Source: Aristolochia californica
Lineage: Eukaryota > Streptophyta > Magnoliopsida > Piperales > Aristolochiaceae
Reading direction: 5' to 3'
NCBI GenBank assembly: GCA_029961685.1
Contig: JARWKL010000013.1
Coordinates: 24,954,922 to 25,018,921 of the forward strand
Length of the DNA stretch: 64,000 nucleotides
Part shown: positions 23,674 through 35,800 of the stretch, piece by piece
Numbering within the stretch: position 1 is the first letter of the stretch
Layout: every line of letters starts with the position of its first letter
Notes under the pieces: generated by a model
The model's input: the letters and a program-made list of their open reading frames with translations, nothing else
Databases searched by the model: none
Told to the model about the DNA's origin: nothing
Program-made: the position numbers and the translations under genes

Positions 23674-24959
23674 ATAAAAATCATTAATTTATAAAATAAT
23701 TAATGTATTTATTTAATATATTTATTTTATAATTACTATATTAAAATAGTGATTTAATAGTCATAATTAAAATATTTTTGAAATAAATATTTGATAAATT
23801 ATTTTGGCATAATTATCCGATTGCTATAATTAATTAAACCAATAGTTTTAAATTTTGTGATAATATATTATTAATTAATAATACATAAAATATATTATGT
23901 AAAAATATATAGTGTGTTAAAGTTATGATTAGATCAATTTTTCTCTTAAATCATTCATTTTTAGGTTAAAGTATATCATATGTTATTAATAAATTAATAA
24001 CTCAACGTATTACTTTCGTTTTTGTTATTTATAACGTTATTTATTTATTATTTGTAATTAATCATGTGCGTATTTCATTGGATCATGTAATTACCATATT
24101 AATGCATATTAAAATATCTAATTCAATTAATAAATATATTAATATATTTAATTATACATTAAATAACTTATTTGTGTAGTAATAATGGTTGTTTTACCTA
24201 ATTTGGGGTTTAAGGATTATGTTGTAATTAAGTGTCCTGTAAGGGTTTAGGGATTCTCTTATTTTCTATGTTTTTCTCATATTGGGGCACTAACACTGGA
24301 AACTGTTTTCCAGTGCACACGAAGTCGTCAACACTAACACCAAGTACGAAGATGATCTTTATGTACATGACTGACATGATCTTTATGTTAGATATGAACT
24401 TGAACTTCAAAAATCCATTTGGGAGACTAACCCCCTAAGGCGCGGGTTGGGTGCTCAAGTTGGTTCTGCCATGATGAACCAACTCGCCGGGGTCAACTTG
24501 GGCGAGTGATAAAATCAGGTTAAATCATACAAATTGGCCGGATCAATTAACATTTTACCCTCCCTCGTTTTTTTAAAATTCGAACACGTGCAAAAAATAG
24601 ATCTGCCTGACTTGACCCGGTCGGGCTGACCAATGATGCTTGACCCGCAGCTTCTGTCGCGCATCTGTCTTCGGCCACGGGAAAGTAAAATAATCCCACA
24701 TTGATTTATTTTGTATTTTATAGTTCTTATAAAATATCTCTGTGTAAGTATTACATCCGAGCAGTGAGGAATATCGCGCAGAAGTGGAAGGGTCCTTTCG
24801 CTCTGTCTGAAAATAAAGATGACCACGGCGCATCCGAGCTCTTTTTGTTTTTCAAAATTGCTTTTACCCATTTTATTCCATTTAATAGACAGATAATTGA
24901 GTAAAATTCTGGAATGTATAATCATTTCAAAGAAACCTTTAATATAAAATTCGAGTAGT
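23674..24959. other. AT-rich intergenic DNA
   Basis: Long runs of A/T words to about 24200, then mixed sequence. No gene is recognised on either strand. Confidence 0.45.
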
Positions 24960-25085
24960 GTCTTACTAGGAAATTAGATGGAAATTTTTCCATATACTCA
25001 CTACATTTTCTAAGGAAATAAATGAAAAGTATTAATTAGACTCATTGTTACAATACATTACTGTATTTATCATATTATACCTTTG
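24960..25085 (+). repeat. Dispersed AT-rich repeat, copy 2
   Basis: CTTACTAGGAAATTAGATGG, TTTTCTAAGGAAATAAA and ACAATACATTACTGTATTTAT parallel the words at 13430-13590 and the inverted copy at 46490-46720. Confidence 0.4.
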
Positions 25086-25097
25086 AAGCAGTAGTAA

Positions 25098-27290
25098 TTA
25101 CTATAGAATAAAAAGAAGAATGAATGATATCCCAATGATTTTCATTAAATAGATATGCAGTATTTATAGGATTACAATAGTTGTCATAGTGTGATCTACA
25201 ACAAGTTTACAATTCTTTAGAGTTACAATTTGAGACTATCTCAAATTTTATCAACCCTTATCTTTCTATTGTGCCCCCGCAAGATGGAGCTCCAAGCGGA
25301 GAGTCCAATCTTGGTATTTAAGAAGAGGAAGTATGTTCATGGAAGCGGTTTGGTGAGAGCATTTGCTAACTGATTAGCAGAGGAAACATGAGTAACCCGA
25401 AGATCACCACTCTGAACTTGTTCTCGAATGAAGCGGTAATCCAAATCTACATGTTTCATGCGTGAGTAAATAACTGGATTGGAGCACAGATTTATAGCAC
25501 CAATATTGTCACAATAAAGTATCGATTGTCACGAAAGAAGAACACCAAGTTCAGTGAGAAGAGAGCAGATCCAATGGATCTCAACTGCAATGGTTGCAAC
25601 AAATCAATATTCTACCTCAGGAGAGGATTGAACCATAGTCCGTTGCTTCTTAGAACTCCAAGAGATAGTGTTGAATTTATGGGGAAAAAAACTTCATTTA
25701 CTTCTTATAATCAAAGTACATGAACCTCTATTTATAATAGAGGAAAGTAGTAGAGTCCAATTACAATAAAATTACATTTGTCCCAATTACACCCAAACTC
25801 TAACACTTAAAGATAAATCCTAGCATAATTAAATAACTCAATATAGATAAAAGACAAACATAACTCAAATTAAAACTCTTCTTGGACATGACTATAAGAT
25901 AAAGATGTTTTTGTGAGTCCTTCTTGATCTTCCAACTTATGTGCTAAGGACGCTCATCTTGTGGGCCTTTCTTGGTCGTGTGGCCCATCTTATAATACTC
26001 TTAGATATGTGAGTCTTCCTTGGTTGTGTGGGCTTGAGCCCTATCTTCCAACACTCTCCCTCAAGTTGGGAGTGAGAGAACATCAATAACTCCCAACTTG
26101 TTGCAAATGATGTATAAATTTTTTTTGTATAAAAGGCAGTCCTCCGATCTTCCAACAGATAGGATTGCGACTTAGGTAAACAAGATAAGCACCAGTGGAA
26201 GTGAAATCATCCTTGTTTCCTGCCCACTCAGCATTAAAGAATGCATGGAGAGACAAAGAAGATTGTCAATGTATTACGATACTATGATCCAAAGTCCCAC
26301 AAAGATAGGGCAATACATAAACTGGGATAACTTATTTACCACATAAGCAATGTCAGGGCGAGTAAGAGACAAGTACAAGTATTGCAGACTACCAATAATA
26401 ATTCGATATTCAGATGCATCAGAGAGTGTAGTGCCAGACTGAAGTGTGAGTGTAGATTACGTGGCAAAGGGTATAGATACAGGCTTTACATTTGTCATAT
26501 GTGTGTGAGCAAGTAGATCAGAGATATACCCAAGTTGAGATAGAAGTAATCCTTGATAATGAGAAACAACTTTAATGCCGAGAAAGTAAGTCAAGGAGCC
26601 AAAATGCTTGAGTAAAAATTTCTAAGCAAGAAGGTGGGTGAACATTATCATAGCTTGATCATTGTCCCCTGTAATAATATTGTCATCCACATAGACCAGA
26701 ATATACATCACAACGGTACCTGTGTGAGAGATAAATAGAGAGGAGTTTGCATAAGAGTTAGTAAAGTCAGTGGTGATGAGAAACTGGCACAACTCATGAT
26801 ACCAAGCACGAGGAGTTTACTTGAGACCGTAGATAGCCTTATGAAGTTTGCAGACATGATTGGGATGATCACGATTAATGAAGTCCGACAGTTGTGCCAT
26901 AAAGACATCAATTTTCCTTCAAAGAGATGTTTAGTATGAAAAATCAATTTTCAATCAACCAGATTTTGCGAGGTATTCGAGGGAACAAGTTTCCATGTCT
27001 CATTTCGATCAAGAGCATCATACTCATCAGACATTGCCTGACGTCATTTGGGATCGGTGAGAGCTTGAGTCACAGTTGTTGGTTCACGGTTGGTAGGTGT
27101 AGGAAACTGGGTTGTGAGGTTTAATTTTTGGATGGGCTAGTAAATGTTGCTCTTGGATCTAGTGACAATAACATGAAGATTGGAGGAAGTGGATAGGGAT
27201 GATGGGTGTGGTTCATTTGATGTTTGAGTGTGGTTAGGTGTTGGAGTAGCGCTAGGTGCAAGGTCGTGAATGGAGCTTCCATAGGGCACA
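25098..27290 (-). pseudogene. Second Copia element, minus strand, degenerate
   Basis: From right to left on the minus strand come a Thr/Pro-rich linker with VTRSKSNIY (about 27140-27170), reverse transcriptase (about 26290-27080, with YVDDNIITGD near 26680), RNase H (AYLVYLSRNP near 26170; then [15 protein letters not shown] near 25500), a purine-rich tract (TTGCGGGGGCA, near 25275) and an LTR remnant (about 25098-25262). Stops and frameshifts are frequent. A 489-bp LTR element interrupts it at 25669-26157. The 5' part is lost at the hAT-like repeat near 27290. Confidence 0.8.
25669..26157 (-). mobile_element. Nested LTR element fragment with 5-bp target duplication
   Basis: It starts TGTTGAATTT and ends TCTTCCAACA, flanked by GATAG at 25664-25668 and 26158-26162. 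The LTR is 25669-26053, and minus-strand CAACTTGAGGGAGAG forms the polypurine tract beside it (26054-26068). About 90 bp of internal DNA and only the last bases of the second LTR follow. The LTR carries a palindromic TATA region CCTCTATTTATAATAGAGG (25731-25749). It splits the host Copia RNase H. Confidence 0.75.
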
Positions 27291-27640
27291 AAGATTGATT
27301 TTGAGCTTGAACTCAAGTTGGGTTCGAGCTCCAACCTACACTTAAAATTTTGCATAAATTATATATCAAATAAATTATACATAAAATTATGCATAAATTC
27401 TATAAATAATTATGCATGACCTCTTGTATAAAATTATACATAAATATTGTACATAAACTCTATTTAAAATTATCCATACACTTGTAAAATTATACATAAA
27501 CTTTATTAAATAATCAAACACAAAAATTAAATTAAATATCAATATCCAACTATGCTAGACACTAGTTAACAAAAAGCTCAACGGTAGATTATGGTAAAAA
27601 AACATATGCCGAGCTTGGCTCAACTTGATGCCACCCCTAG
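27290..27640 (-). repeat. hAT-like AT-rich repeat
   Basis: Begins in GAGCTTGAACTC-type words, continues in ATAAAATTATGCATAAA-type DNA and ends GCTCAACTTGATGCCACCCC followed by TAG. Same family as 12656-13160. Confidence 0.55.
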
Positions 27641-28091
27641 TTTTGATAAGTTGATTAAAAAATAGTTTGTGTAATGAGATGACGATGATGGGTATTTATT
27701 AAAATAATAAAACAATGAAATTAAATTGAAATTAAACTTAGTGTATTAATGATATAAAAATTATAATCAGTCACTCATTTAAATATCCATACACTTGTAA
27801 AATTATACATAAACTTTATTAAATAATCAAACACAAAAATTAAATTAAATATCAATATCGAACTATGCTAGACACCAGTTAACAAAAAGCTCAACGGTAG
27901 ATTATGGTAAAAAAACATATGCCGAGCTTGGCTCAACTTGATGCCACCCCTAGTTTTGATAAGTTGATTAAAAAATAGTTTGTGTAATGAGATGATGATG
28001 ATGGGTATTTATTAAAATAATAAAACAATGAAATTAAACTGAAATTAAACTTAGTGTATTAATGATATAAAAATTATAATCAGTCACTCAT
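27472..28091. repeat. 313-bp tandem duplication, two copies
   Basis: 27472-27784 and 27785-28091 match base for base except a few substitutions (for example CCAACTATG and CGAACTATG). Each copy carries the right end of the hAT-like repeat plus its flank, so the duplication followed the insertion and looks recent. Confidence 0.85.
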
Positions 28092-28500
28092 CGGTTGAAC
28101 TTAGGACACTTGATTTGGACCCTTTCTTGACTAAATATGACATTAAGTGATCATAAATTAAAATAAATAAAAAATTTAGATTAAGGAATAATGGTAGAGT
28201 GCCCTGCTAGAAAACGATGCCCCGACTATCGAAGAGCTTCTTGGACTCTGAAAAGAGGTAAGGGTTCTTATCCTCATTACTCTCTAATCCAAGACTATGA
28301 TGATGGATTCTCTAGCCCTAGAAGAAGCCCTAGGTTCGGAGACTGGAGAGGCGTTTTAGATTCAGAATGGCTTCGAATATCGTCCTTCAAGTTCCTTGCG
28401 AACACCTGCATATCCTGGAAACTGGAGAGGCGTTTTGTTTGGTCCCGAAAGACGGGTCTTCGCATTGGCATATTTCAAAACTTAGGATGTTGGTTTAAGT
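28092..28500. other. Possible captured gene fragment
   Basis: An open plus-strand stretch from about 28191 has more balanced composition than its AT-rich surroundings. It includes a repeated GGAGACTGGAGAGGCG / GGAAACTGGAGAGGCG word, but no family is recognised. It abuts a hAT-like repeat, like the cassettes further left. Confidence 0.25.
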
Positions 28501-28680
28501 TAACGAGCTGCCTCGCAAGCTCGTGAATCGAACAATTGCTTGTTTGAGTTCGGCTCATTTACTTAACAAATAAGAAACCCAATCTCAAATTTTGTTCGAG
28601 ATTGGGTTTATTCCAAACAAACTAAGTCGGCTCCAAGCCGAGCTTGAGCTATTTGTGAACCAAACTCAGTTCGATACCAC
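28501..28680 (+). repeat. hAT-like repeat
   Basis: GTTAACGAGCTGCCTCGCAA at the left, an AATCTCAAATTTTGTTCGAG hairpin in the middle, and CAGTTCGATACCACCCC at the right. Same arrangement as the tracts in cassettes A and B. Confidence 0.6.
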
Positions 28681-28849
28681 CCCAAATGGTGAGGATGCAC
28701 TTGGGAGTTCAATATTATATTTCTCTTTCCCTTAATTTTTTTCTCCATTTTCTATTGAACTTTTCATTGAACACATTAACAAAAAAATATTTTTCCATTG
28801 TCTTACATACACTAACACATTTTTTATTTACAGGGAAGGTAATTTACTT

Positions 28850-29170
28850 AGGGGTGGCATCGAACCGAGCCAGTTCATGAGCAGCTCGAGCTTGGCTCGA
28901 TTCCAGCTCTGTTCGATTCGATTTATCTGGATACATTAACAAAAAAATATTTTTCTACGTACACTAACACAATTTTTTTAGAGGGAAAGTAATTTATTTA
29001 GGGGAGGCATAGAACTGAGCCAGTTTGCTAGTGGCTCGAGCTCGGCTTGGTTCCGGTTTAGCTCGATTCAATTTATCAGATAAAACTCGTTCGAGTTAAT
29101 GAGCTGAACTTGACCAAACCATGGTTCGGTTCGAAAACTCTTGACCCATTATCTTAACGAGGGCTTGAGC
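28850..29170 (-). repeat. Two further hAT-like repeat ends
   Basis: TAGGGGTGGCATCGAACCGA at 28851 and TTAGGGGAGGCATAGAACTG at 28997 begin inverted copies of the same family. The second runs through CCAAACCATGGTTCGG to CTTAACGAGG near 29165. Confidence 0.6.
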
Positions 29171-29875
29171 GAGGTTTTCATTTTTCATTTTTAGTTTTCT
29201 GAAGCCAAAACTGGGGGAGGGGGGCGGGAGAGAGGGAGGAGAACTAGGTTAAAATTATTAGGTTAAAATTATTAGGTTAAAATTATTGGGTTCGAACTCA
29301 TTAACTATTTTAGGTTTAAGACTCAACATGGGTCGAGTTCTAAATATTTAAATCAAGTTCGACTCACGACAGGCTGGATTGGGTTGGGGTCACCCCAGAT
29401 TTACTCCGGAATTGATTTTCACTTTTTCATTACGTAAGCAATCCACAAATGCACTACCATGCCCTTTAATGTTGTTTCCGCGGAAACAGAAAGCCGATGA
29501 AAGTTGAGGATCAGGTAAAGTTAGTGCTGTGATTCACTACGGTTAAACATTGATTTCTTTCCGCAGTAAGGTCCAACTTAGGTGAATTTACGCTGCACCG
29601 TCGTTGTGACGGATGTGGCTTGTGAGCGAAAGGCGTGGATGTGGGCGTCTGCGAGTAGTGGCGTTCGCATAGTGCGGCTGTCTGCTCTCTACTCCACTTC
29701 CTTCTCATTCCAACCACTTGCCATGAACTACATGGCCAACAATAAGAACGTCAGCGGAAACTCCTCTCATATTCCTGCAATTTCTGCATCTGCTCATTCA
29801 ACAAAAAGGTTGATACCCTGTTTTGTGTAAAAAATTAATGCACTCGTTGCAGTCGGTTTCTGAAACCAGGAACTG
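29171..29875 (+). other. Upstream region and possible 5' UTR exon of the RNA 2'-phosphotransferase
   Basis: Contains a GGTTAAAATTATTA triplet repeat (29251-29291). At 29724 an ATG opens a short frame ending at a possible donor AAAAAGGTTGAT (29808), and a possible acceptor TTGCAG precedes 29852. In frame with the main coding exon a TGA lies just before the ATG at 29876, so this part is probably untranslated. Confidence 0.4.
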
Positions 29876-32800
29876 ATGGATCTCTTCGCTTCTGATATTT
29901 TTAGTGGGAAGGGCAGGAGATCAGATTCTGGCACGAGAGATGACCGGCAGAGGGGTAGAGACGGTGGAAGTGGCAGGACATCAAAAGATGGTAAAATGGA
30001 TAGGATTGACGCTCTTGGAAGACTCTTGTAATTCTCTCATCTATAATTTTTCTTGTGTTTTTTTAGCTTCTCTAGTTTGTTGTTTACCCTATTATTGAAT
30101 CCGTGTTCTTGTATATTGCGTGCAGGACCCGGATATTGCGCCACATGGCATCTCAGTTGAACTTGGAGATCCGAAGTGATGGTTATGTTCGTGTTAACGA
30201 TTTACTGAGGTTAAATATGACTACATTTGCTAATATCCGATTGAGTTCACACAGTACAGATGATATTTGCGAGGTAGGATTTTGCTTGAATACTTCCTTT
30301 TCTAGATGATATTCATGAGGCAGGTTTTCTTTAGGCACTTTTTTTTTTCTATTTTATTGATGCATTTTGGTGGAACTAAGGTAAACTTACCTGGTAGTTG
30401 TGTGGAATGGATTGTTCAGTGAAATCAATTATTCATGTTTGGGCATTTATGCCATCATCAATAACATTGTTCGTCACTAAATGGCAGGCAGTGAGAAGGG
30501 ATAGCAAGCAGCGATTTAGCCTCCTGGAAGAAAATGGGGAGCTTTTAATACGTGCAAACCAGGGCCACACATTAAACGTAAAGTTTCTTCCTTGATTAAA
30601 CTTGACAAGTCAGAACTTGTGAAATCGTGTAGAACTTATCTTATTGTTAGTTGTTATGAATTGCTCGTGTCCTCAACTAAGCTGCTCAGGTCACTATTAC
30701 TTCCTGAGGGAAGCTAAGAATCTTGATAGTGATATAGTTCTTATGACCAGCTCAAATAACTAGTATATGGTGACTGCTTACAAAGCTTGCTGCTGCCCTA
30801 CAGAGTGTGCATATTTTCCTCAGTTAGGATATGTGTGGCTCTAGTCTGTAATCTTGTTTGAAGAAATTGTTCCTCCTAAGCTTGGCCTGGTCATCATAGA
30901 TGATTTAGCAGTAATTGCACAAGCTGGTTGCAATAGCCTTTTGGTGAAGAGGGCTTTATAGTTGACTATTTCATGAATATTACATAGTTGAAGACATGCC
31001 AGGGACACTGATTATAGGGAAACCATCAATGGGCATCACTGGCAAAAACATTCTACTCTTTCTTTTGAGCATAATAATTTCCTTCCTTAACTAAATAAAA
31101 CCACATATGTTCGGTCATCTAGGACTTCTGAAATGGGCGAGATATTTTGATCATTCATGGCCCTTCTTTTGGAATTCATGTGCATATTACATCTATAGGC
31201 TTTCATGCAAACCACCTTTAAAACCATGATGGTGGATTGGCCTTTGGCGCAATGGTCACATGGGAGGATTTCTAATATGAGCTTTTGGGTTTGAGTATTA
31301 CTAGTGGTATGTGGTGTAACGTGCACATATAATCAGTATTCGAGAAAAAAAAAAAAAAATCAATCCAGTCCTCTTAGTCTTTTGAAATTGGTAACATACT
31401 CAATTTTGACTTAAAAATTGATGAAATACTTGGAAATATGGTCTATGCATGGCATGACTCTTCTCTTTGAGCTCACTTGCATACTACTTGAATTTTTGCA
31501 CAAAATGTATCACTTCAGAATACTTGACAGTTTTAGTAGTGAATATATGCTGTGAAGAATGAACACACACTATGTTGTTGTTGTTGTTGTTGTTTTACTG
31601 TTTCTTTCTGATAAAAATGAGAAAGAGAATCGCTATGTGCTTTACCTTAAAAGGGACTCGAATTGTACAAAATTTTATGTCTTTAAGTATTCGAGTTACT
31701 AAAAGAATTTTTCTGTTATTATTTAGCTGCTTGTCTCAGCCTCAAGGTGATCATGAAGATTTCATTTGGTACTTGTGTTATTTTTATTTGTGAGAAAACT
31801 CATTGAAAAGAAAAGGAGGCTACCAGGGGGGGGAGTATTCTGCTCTACAAGTTGTTGGATAGTGGGGCCCTCTTTAGCAAAAGAGTGTCAACTATGCCAT
31901 TAGCTGATCAAGCAACATGAACCCATGAAATCTAGATACCAATAGGAAATATAAAAAATTTCATGAACTGAATCTTCATTAGGGATCTTGACTATATGTT
32001 GACCAACTTGCAACCTATGTGGAGGTGCACCCTCCACCATAAGCTAACTGGGGAAGATCCTAAGAAGAGATCTGATCTCTACTTTGACTGAATCAACAGC
32101 TTGATACAGACCTGGATCGTTAAGCAACAGGATACTGTCATGATTCCTAAAGTTTCCATACAACCGGCGAGCTGCAGATCTCCCTTTGAAGATCCATTGA
32201 AACTTAGGACAGTACCTGTAGAAGGAAAGGAAGCCAGGTAGAAGAATCATGCTTGCTCTTGCTAAGAGGCGCAATGGATTTACCATCTTTATTTATAATA
32301 TCTACAAAAAAATTTTGAGTGAGTCCAATAAACTTTTTTTTTTTGAGAAAAAGGTGTGAATATATTGCAAAGAAGATAGAAAATACAATACCTAGCTAAA
32401 GAGGCCTTCCTCCACAACAAGCTGTTGGAGGGAAACACCTGTTTTAGCTTGAATGTCAGCTAAATATTTAGCAGATTTTGGAATGTGATTCCACTTACAT
32501 TGAATTTTGGAAATTAAAGTACATATATCTTCAAATAACTCCCAATACCACCAAGGAGGTTTGGAAGGCTTCGTACACCAACTGGTAATAACTTTTGAAT
32601 TTCCTTCAACATAAAGGAGGCCCTCCAGCTTTTGCTTGAAAAGTTTTAGTCTGTTATATAGCCTGTGTAACTCAGCACTTGTTGAATCTAATATCCCAAT
32701 TGGACCCGCATATGAAAAAAAAAGATTCCCATTTCATCATAAATTACTCCGCCATATCCAGCAGGCCCCAGGCATCCAGACGCACTTCCATCAAAGTTTA

Positions 32801-35800
32801 ATTTGAATGCCCTACGGGAGGTCTATACCATATTGCCATTTCAGGAGGTCTAGCCGGAGAAGACATTTCTGTAATAAGTCGCCAGTTTCCGCGTAAATTT
32901 GATCCTTGTAAATTACAAAATTCCTTTCATAAGAGTACCCAAGAGGATACTTGCCCAATGATTCTGTCTCATAGAATTTTCCATGGAAGAGATTTTTTAA
33001 ATTTTCTATTGTTTCTCTCTTTCCATAAATTCCAAACCATTTATCCAACACAACAAGATATTAATATTTTCCCCAGTTTGGGAAGATGAGCGCTTATAAT
33101 AGTGAAGATTGTGTTGTGTAGGTATTTCGACGGGCAATATTGTAACCTTATTTTGTTCATCAGTTCAGTCCAGACCAAATGGGCATATTCGCAATGCAAA
33201 AGGGTGTGATCAGCAGTTTCAGGGGATGAATTGCAGAATGGGCACAATGGGTTCGGAACACTATTTCCATGTCGCAATAATGCGTCTGAAGTTAAGATTT
33301 TTTTTTGGGCAGACGGTCCAAATGAAAAACTTTGCGCGAGGAGGAATATGTAAAGACCATGCAAAGGCAGCTGGATGAACTAATTGATGTGCTTGGGGAG
33401 AGATCATGAAGTGATAGGCAGAAGCAGTAGATAACATACCTTGCCTGCACGGCGTTCAGATTAGTGTGTCTGGTGAATTTTTTATCTTTACTGCAGAAAG
33501 ATTATCGACTAGATCTATAGCTTCCAAAGCTTCAGCATCAGTTAAAACTCGTCTGAGATCTAAGTTCCACTCACCAGAGGTCAGCCGTTGCTCAGAAACT
33601 ATCGCATTCTGAATTCTTGACAGTCGATAAATACATCCATAACTAGAAGCTGCTTGAGCCAACCCACCAGTTGGTCCAGAACTTAGTTTGACTTCCAGAA
33701 CCAATATAGCATTTGATCCCAGATTTAAAGACAGGAAGGAGTTGGGCAACTTTCTTCCATACGGGGGATAATTTATAAACTCTCCCGCCGTCAAGCCACC
33801 ACCCAGTGTCTTTTCCAGATTTGGCTTCTACCATGTTCCGCCATAACAGAGAAGATTGCACATTATATTTCTATATCCACTTCAATAGTAAGGCCGAGTT
33901 GGTAGTTGCAATATCCCGAATCCCAAGGCCACCCATCATGATGGGTTTACAAATGTCATCCCATTTTACAAGACTATACTTTCTTTTCCCATTTGGCCCA
34001 TCCCATAAAAATCTTCTTTTTAGGAGTTCTATTCTATTTCGAACAGAGGCCGGAAAGTGGTACAACGACAAAAAATAAGAGGGTATGCCATGTAAACAAG
34101 ATTTAATGAGAACCAACTTACCAACTTTGGATAGAAATCTGCATTTCTATGATGCAAGACGGCTTTCGAGGCATTCAATGACAGGGAACCAGACACTTTT
34201 TGTTGGCAGAACTGGAGTCGGAGGCATACCCAAATAGGTGCCCGGAAGTGACGCAACATTACACCCCAAATAGCTTGCCATCGAGTTTAGTACAGAAGAA
34301 TCAATATTAAATCCAATGATCGAGGTTTTTGCCCAGCTTACCTTTTGACCAGTAGTTAATTCGAAGATGTTCAACACAACTTTCATGTGAGAAACTTGTC
34401 TCATAGACCCTTCTCCAAAAAGGATTGTGTCATCAGCATACTGTAAATTCTGGATGTCTTGGTTCGGGTCTTTAGAGATAGGACTAAGCCAACCCGATCG
34501 TTTAACATTGACAAAACAGGGGAGGGGGGTGGGATCTGATAATTGGTCCAAGTGGATTTTTTCCCCGAGAGGGGAATCTCTGAGAGCCCCAGGCTGTTAA
34601 TGAAATCGGATAAAGCTCTCATTATGGACGAGGTTCTGGTGGCAGGAGGGCTTTTATCTGAGCAGAGGAGAATACCATTAAAGTCTCCGGCCAGTAGCTA
34701 GGGCAAGTCCCATTATTGAATGAGTTGGAAAACTTCCTCCCAGAAAGAGGCCCGATCGTGGTGTCAAGTAGGGCCATAGATGCCAGCTAACGCCCATGAG
34801 GTTCCAAGGGTGTGATCATGGAAGCGCAGCCCGATAGAGAAATGACCCAACACAGTGATAGTTGTGTTAACTGCTTTTGGGTCCCAGATGACAACAATGC
34901 CACCCGAGTACCCAATCGCATCGACATTAGCCCACACAGGATCCAAATCATACCATAATTCAGTGGCAACAAAGTAGTTAAAAGATTGCAACTTTGTTTC
35001 AACAAGAATTACTATTTTTGGCTTACAATCAAAAAGAGCAGTTTTGACAAGGGCTCGCTTAGACTGAGAGCAGAGTCCTCTGATATTCTAGGACAACACG
35101 ATCATTTAGGAAGTGGGGGGGGGGGGGGGGGGGGGGGTGATATTTTGCGCCGTTTCGCAAGCTTCCAGGTAGTAGGAACAGAAGATTGTTGCCAGCTCTG
35201 TCATTTCAGAAAAATCTTCAGGTGGGAAGTCTTGTTCTTGTTCCAGCAGAAATTGGAGTAGGTCATCCTGCCGATTGGCTTGAGGGAGTGCTAGAGTAGG
35301 TCATCCCGCTGATTGGCTTGAGGGAGTGTTGGAGTAGGGCATCCCGCTGATTGCTGTTAATGAAATCGGATAAAGCTCTCATTATGGACGAGGTTCTGGT
35401 GGCAGGAGGGCTTTTATTTGAGCAGAGGAGAATACCATTGAAGTCTTCGGCTAGTAGCTAGGGCAGGTCCCATAATTGAATGAGTTGGAAAACTTCCTCC
35501 CAGAAAGAGGCCCGATCGTGGTGTCAAGTAGGGCCATAGATGCCAGCTAACGCCCATGAGGTTCCAAGGGTGTGATCATGGAAGCGCAGCCCGATTGAGA
35601 AATGACCCAACACAGTGATAGTTGTGTTAACTGCTTTTGGGTCCCAGATGACAACGATGCCACCCGAGTACCCAATCGCATCGACGTTAGCCCACACAGG
35701 ATCCAAATCATACCATAATTCAGTGGCAACAAAGTAGTCAAAAGATTGCAACTTTGTTTCAACAAGAATTACTATTTTTGGCTTACAATCAAAAAGAGCA

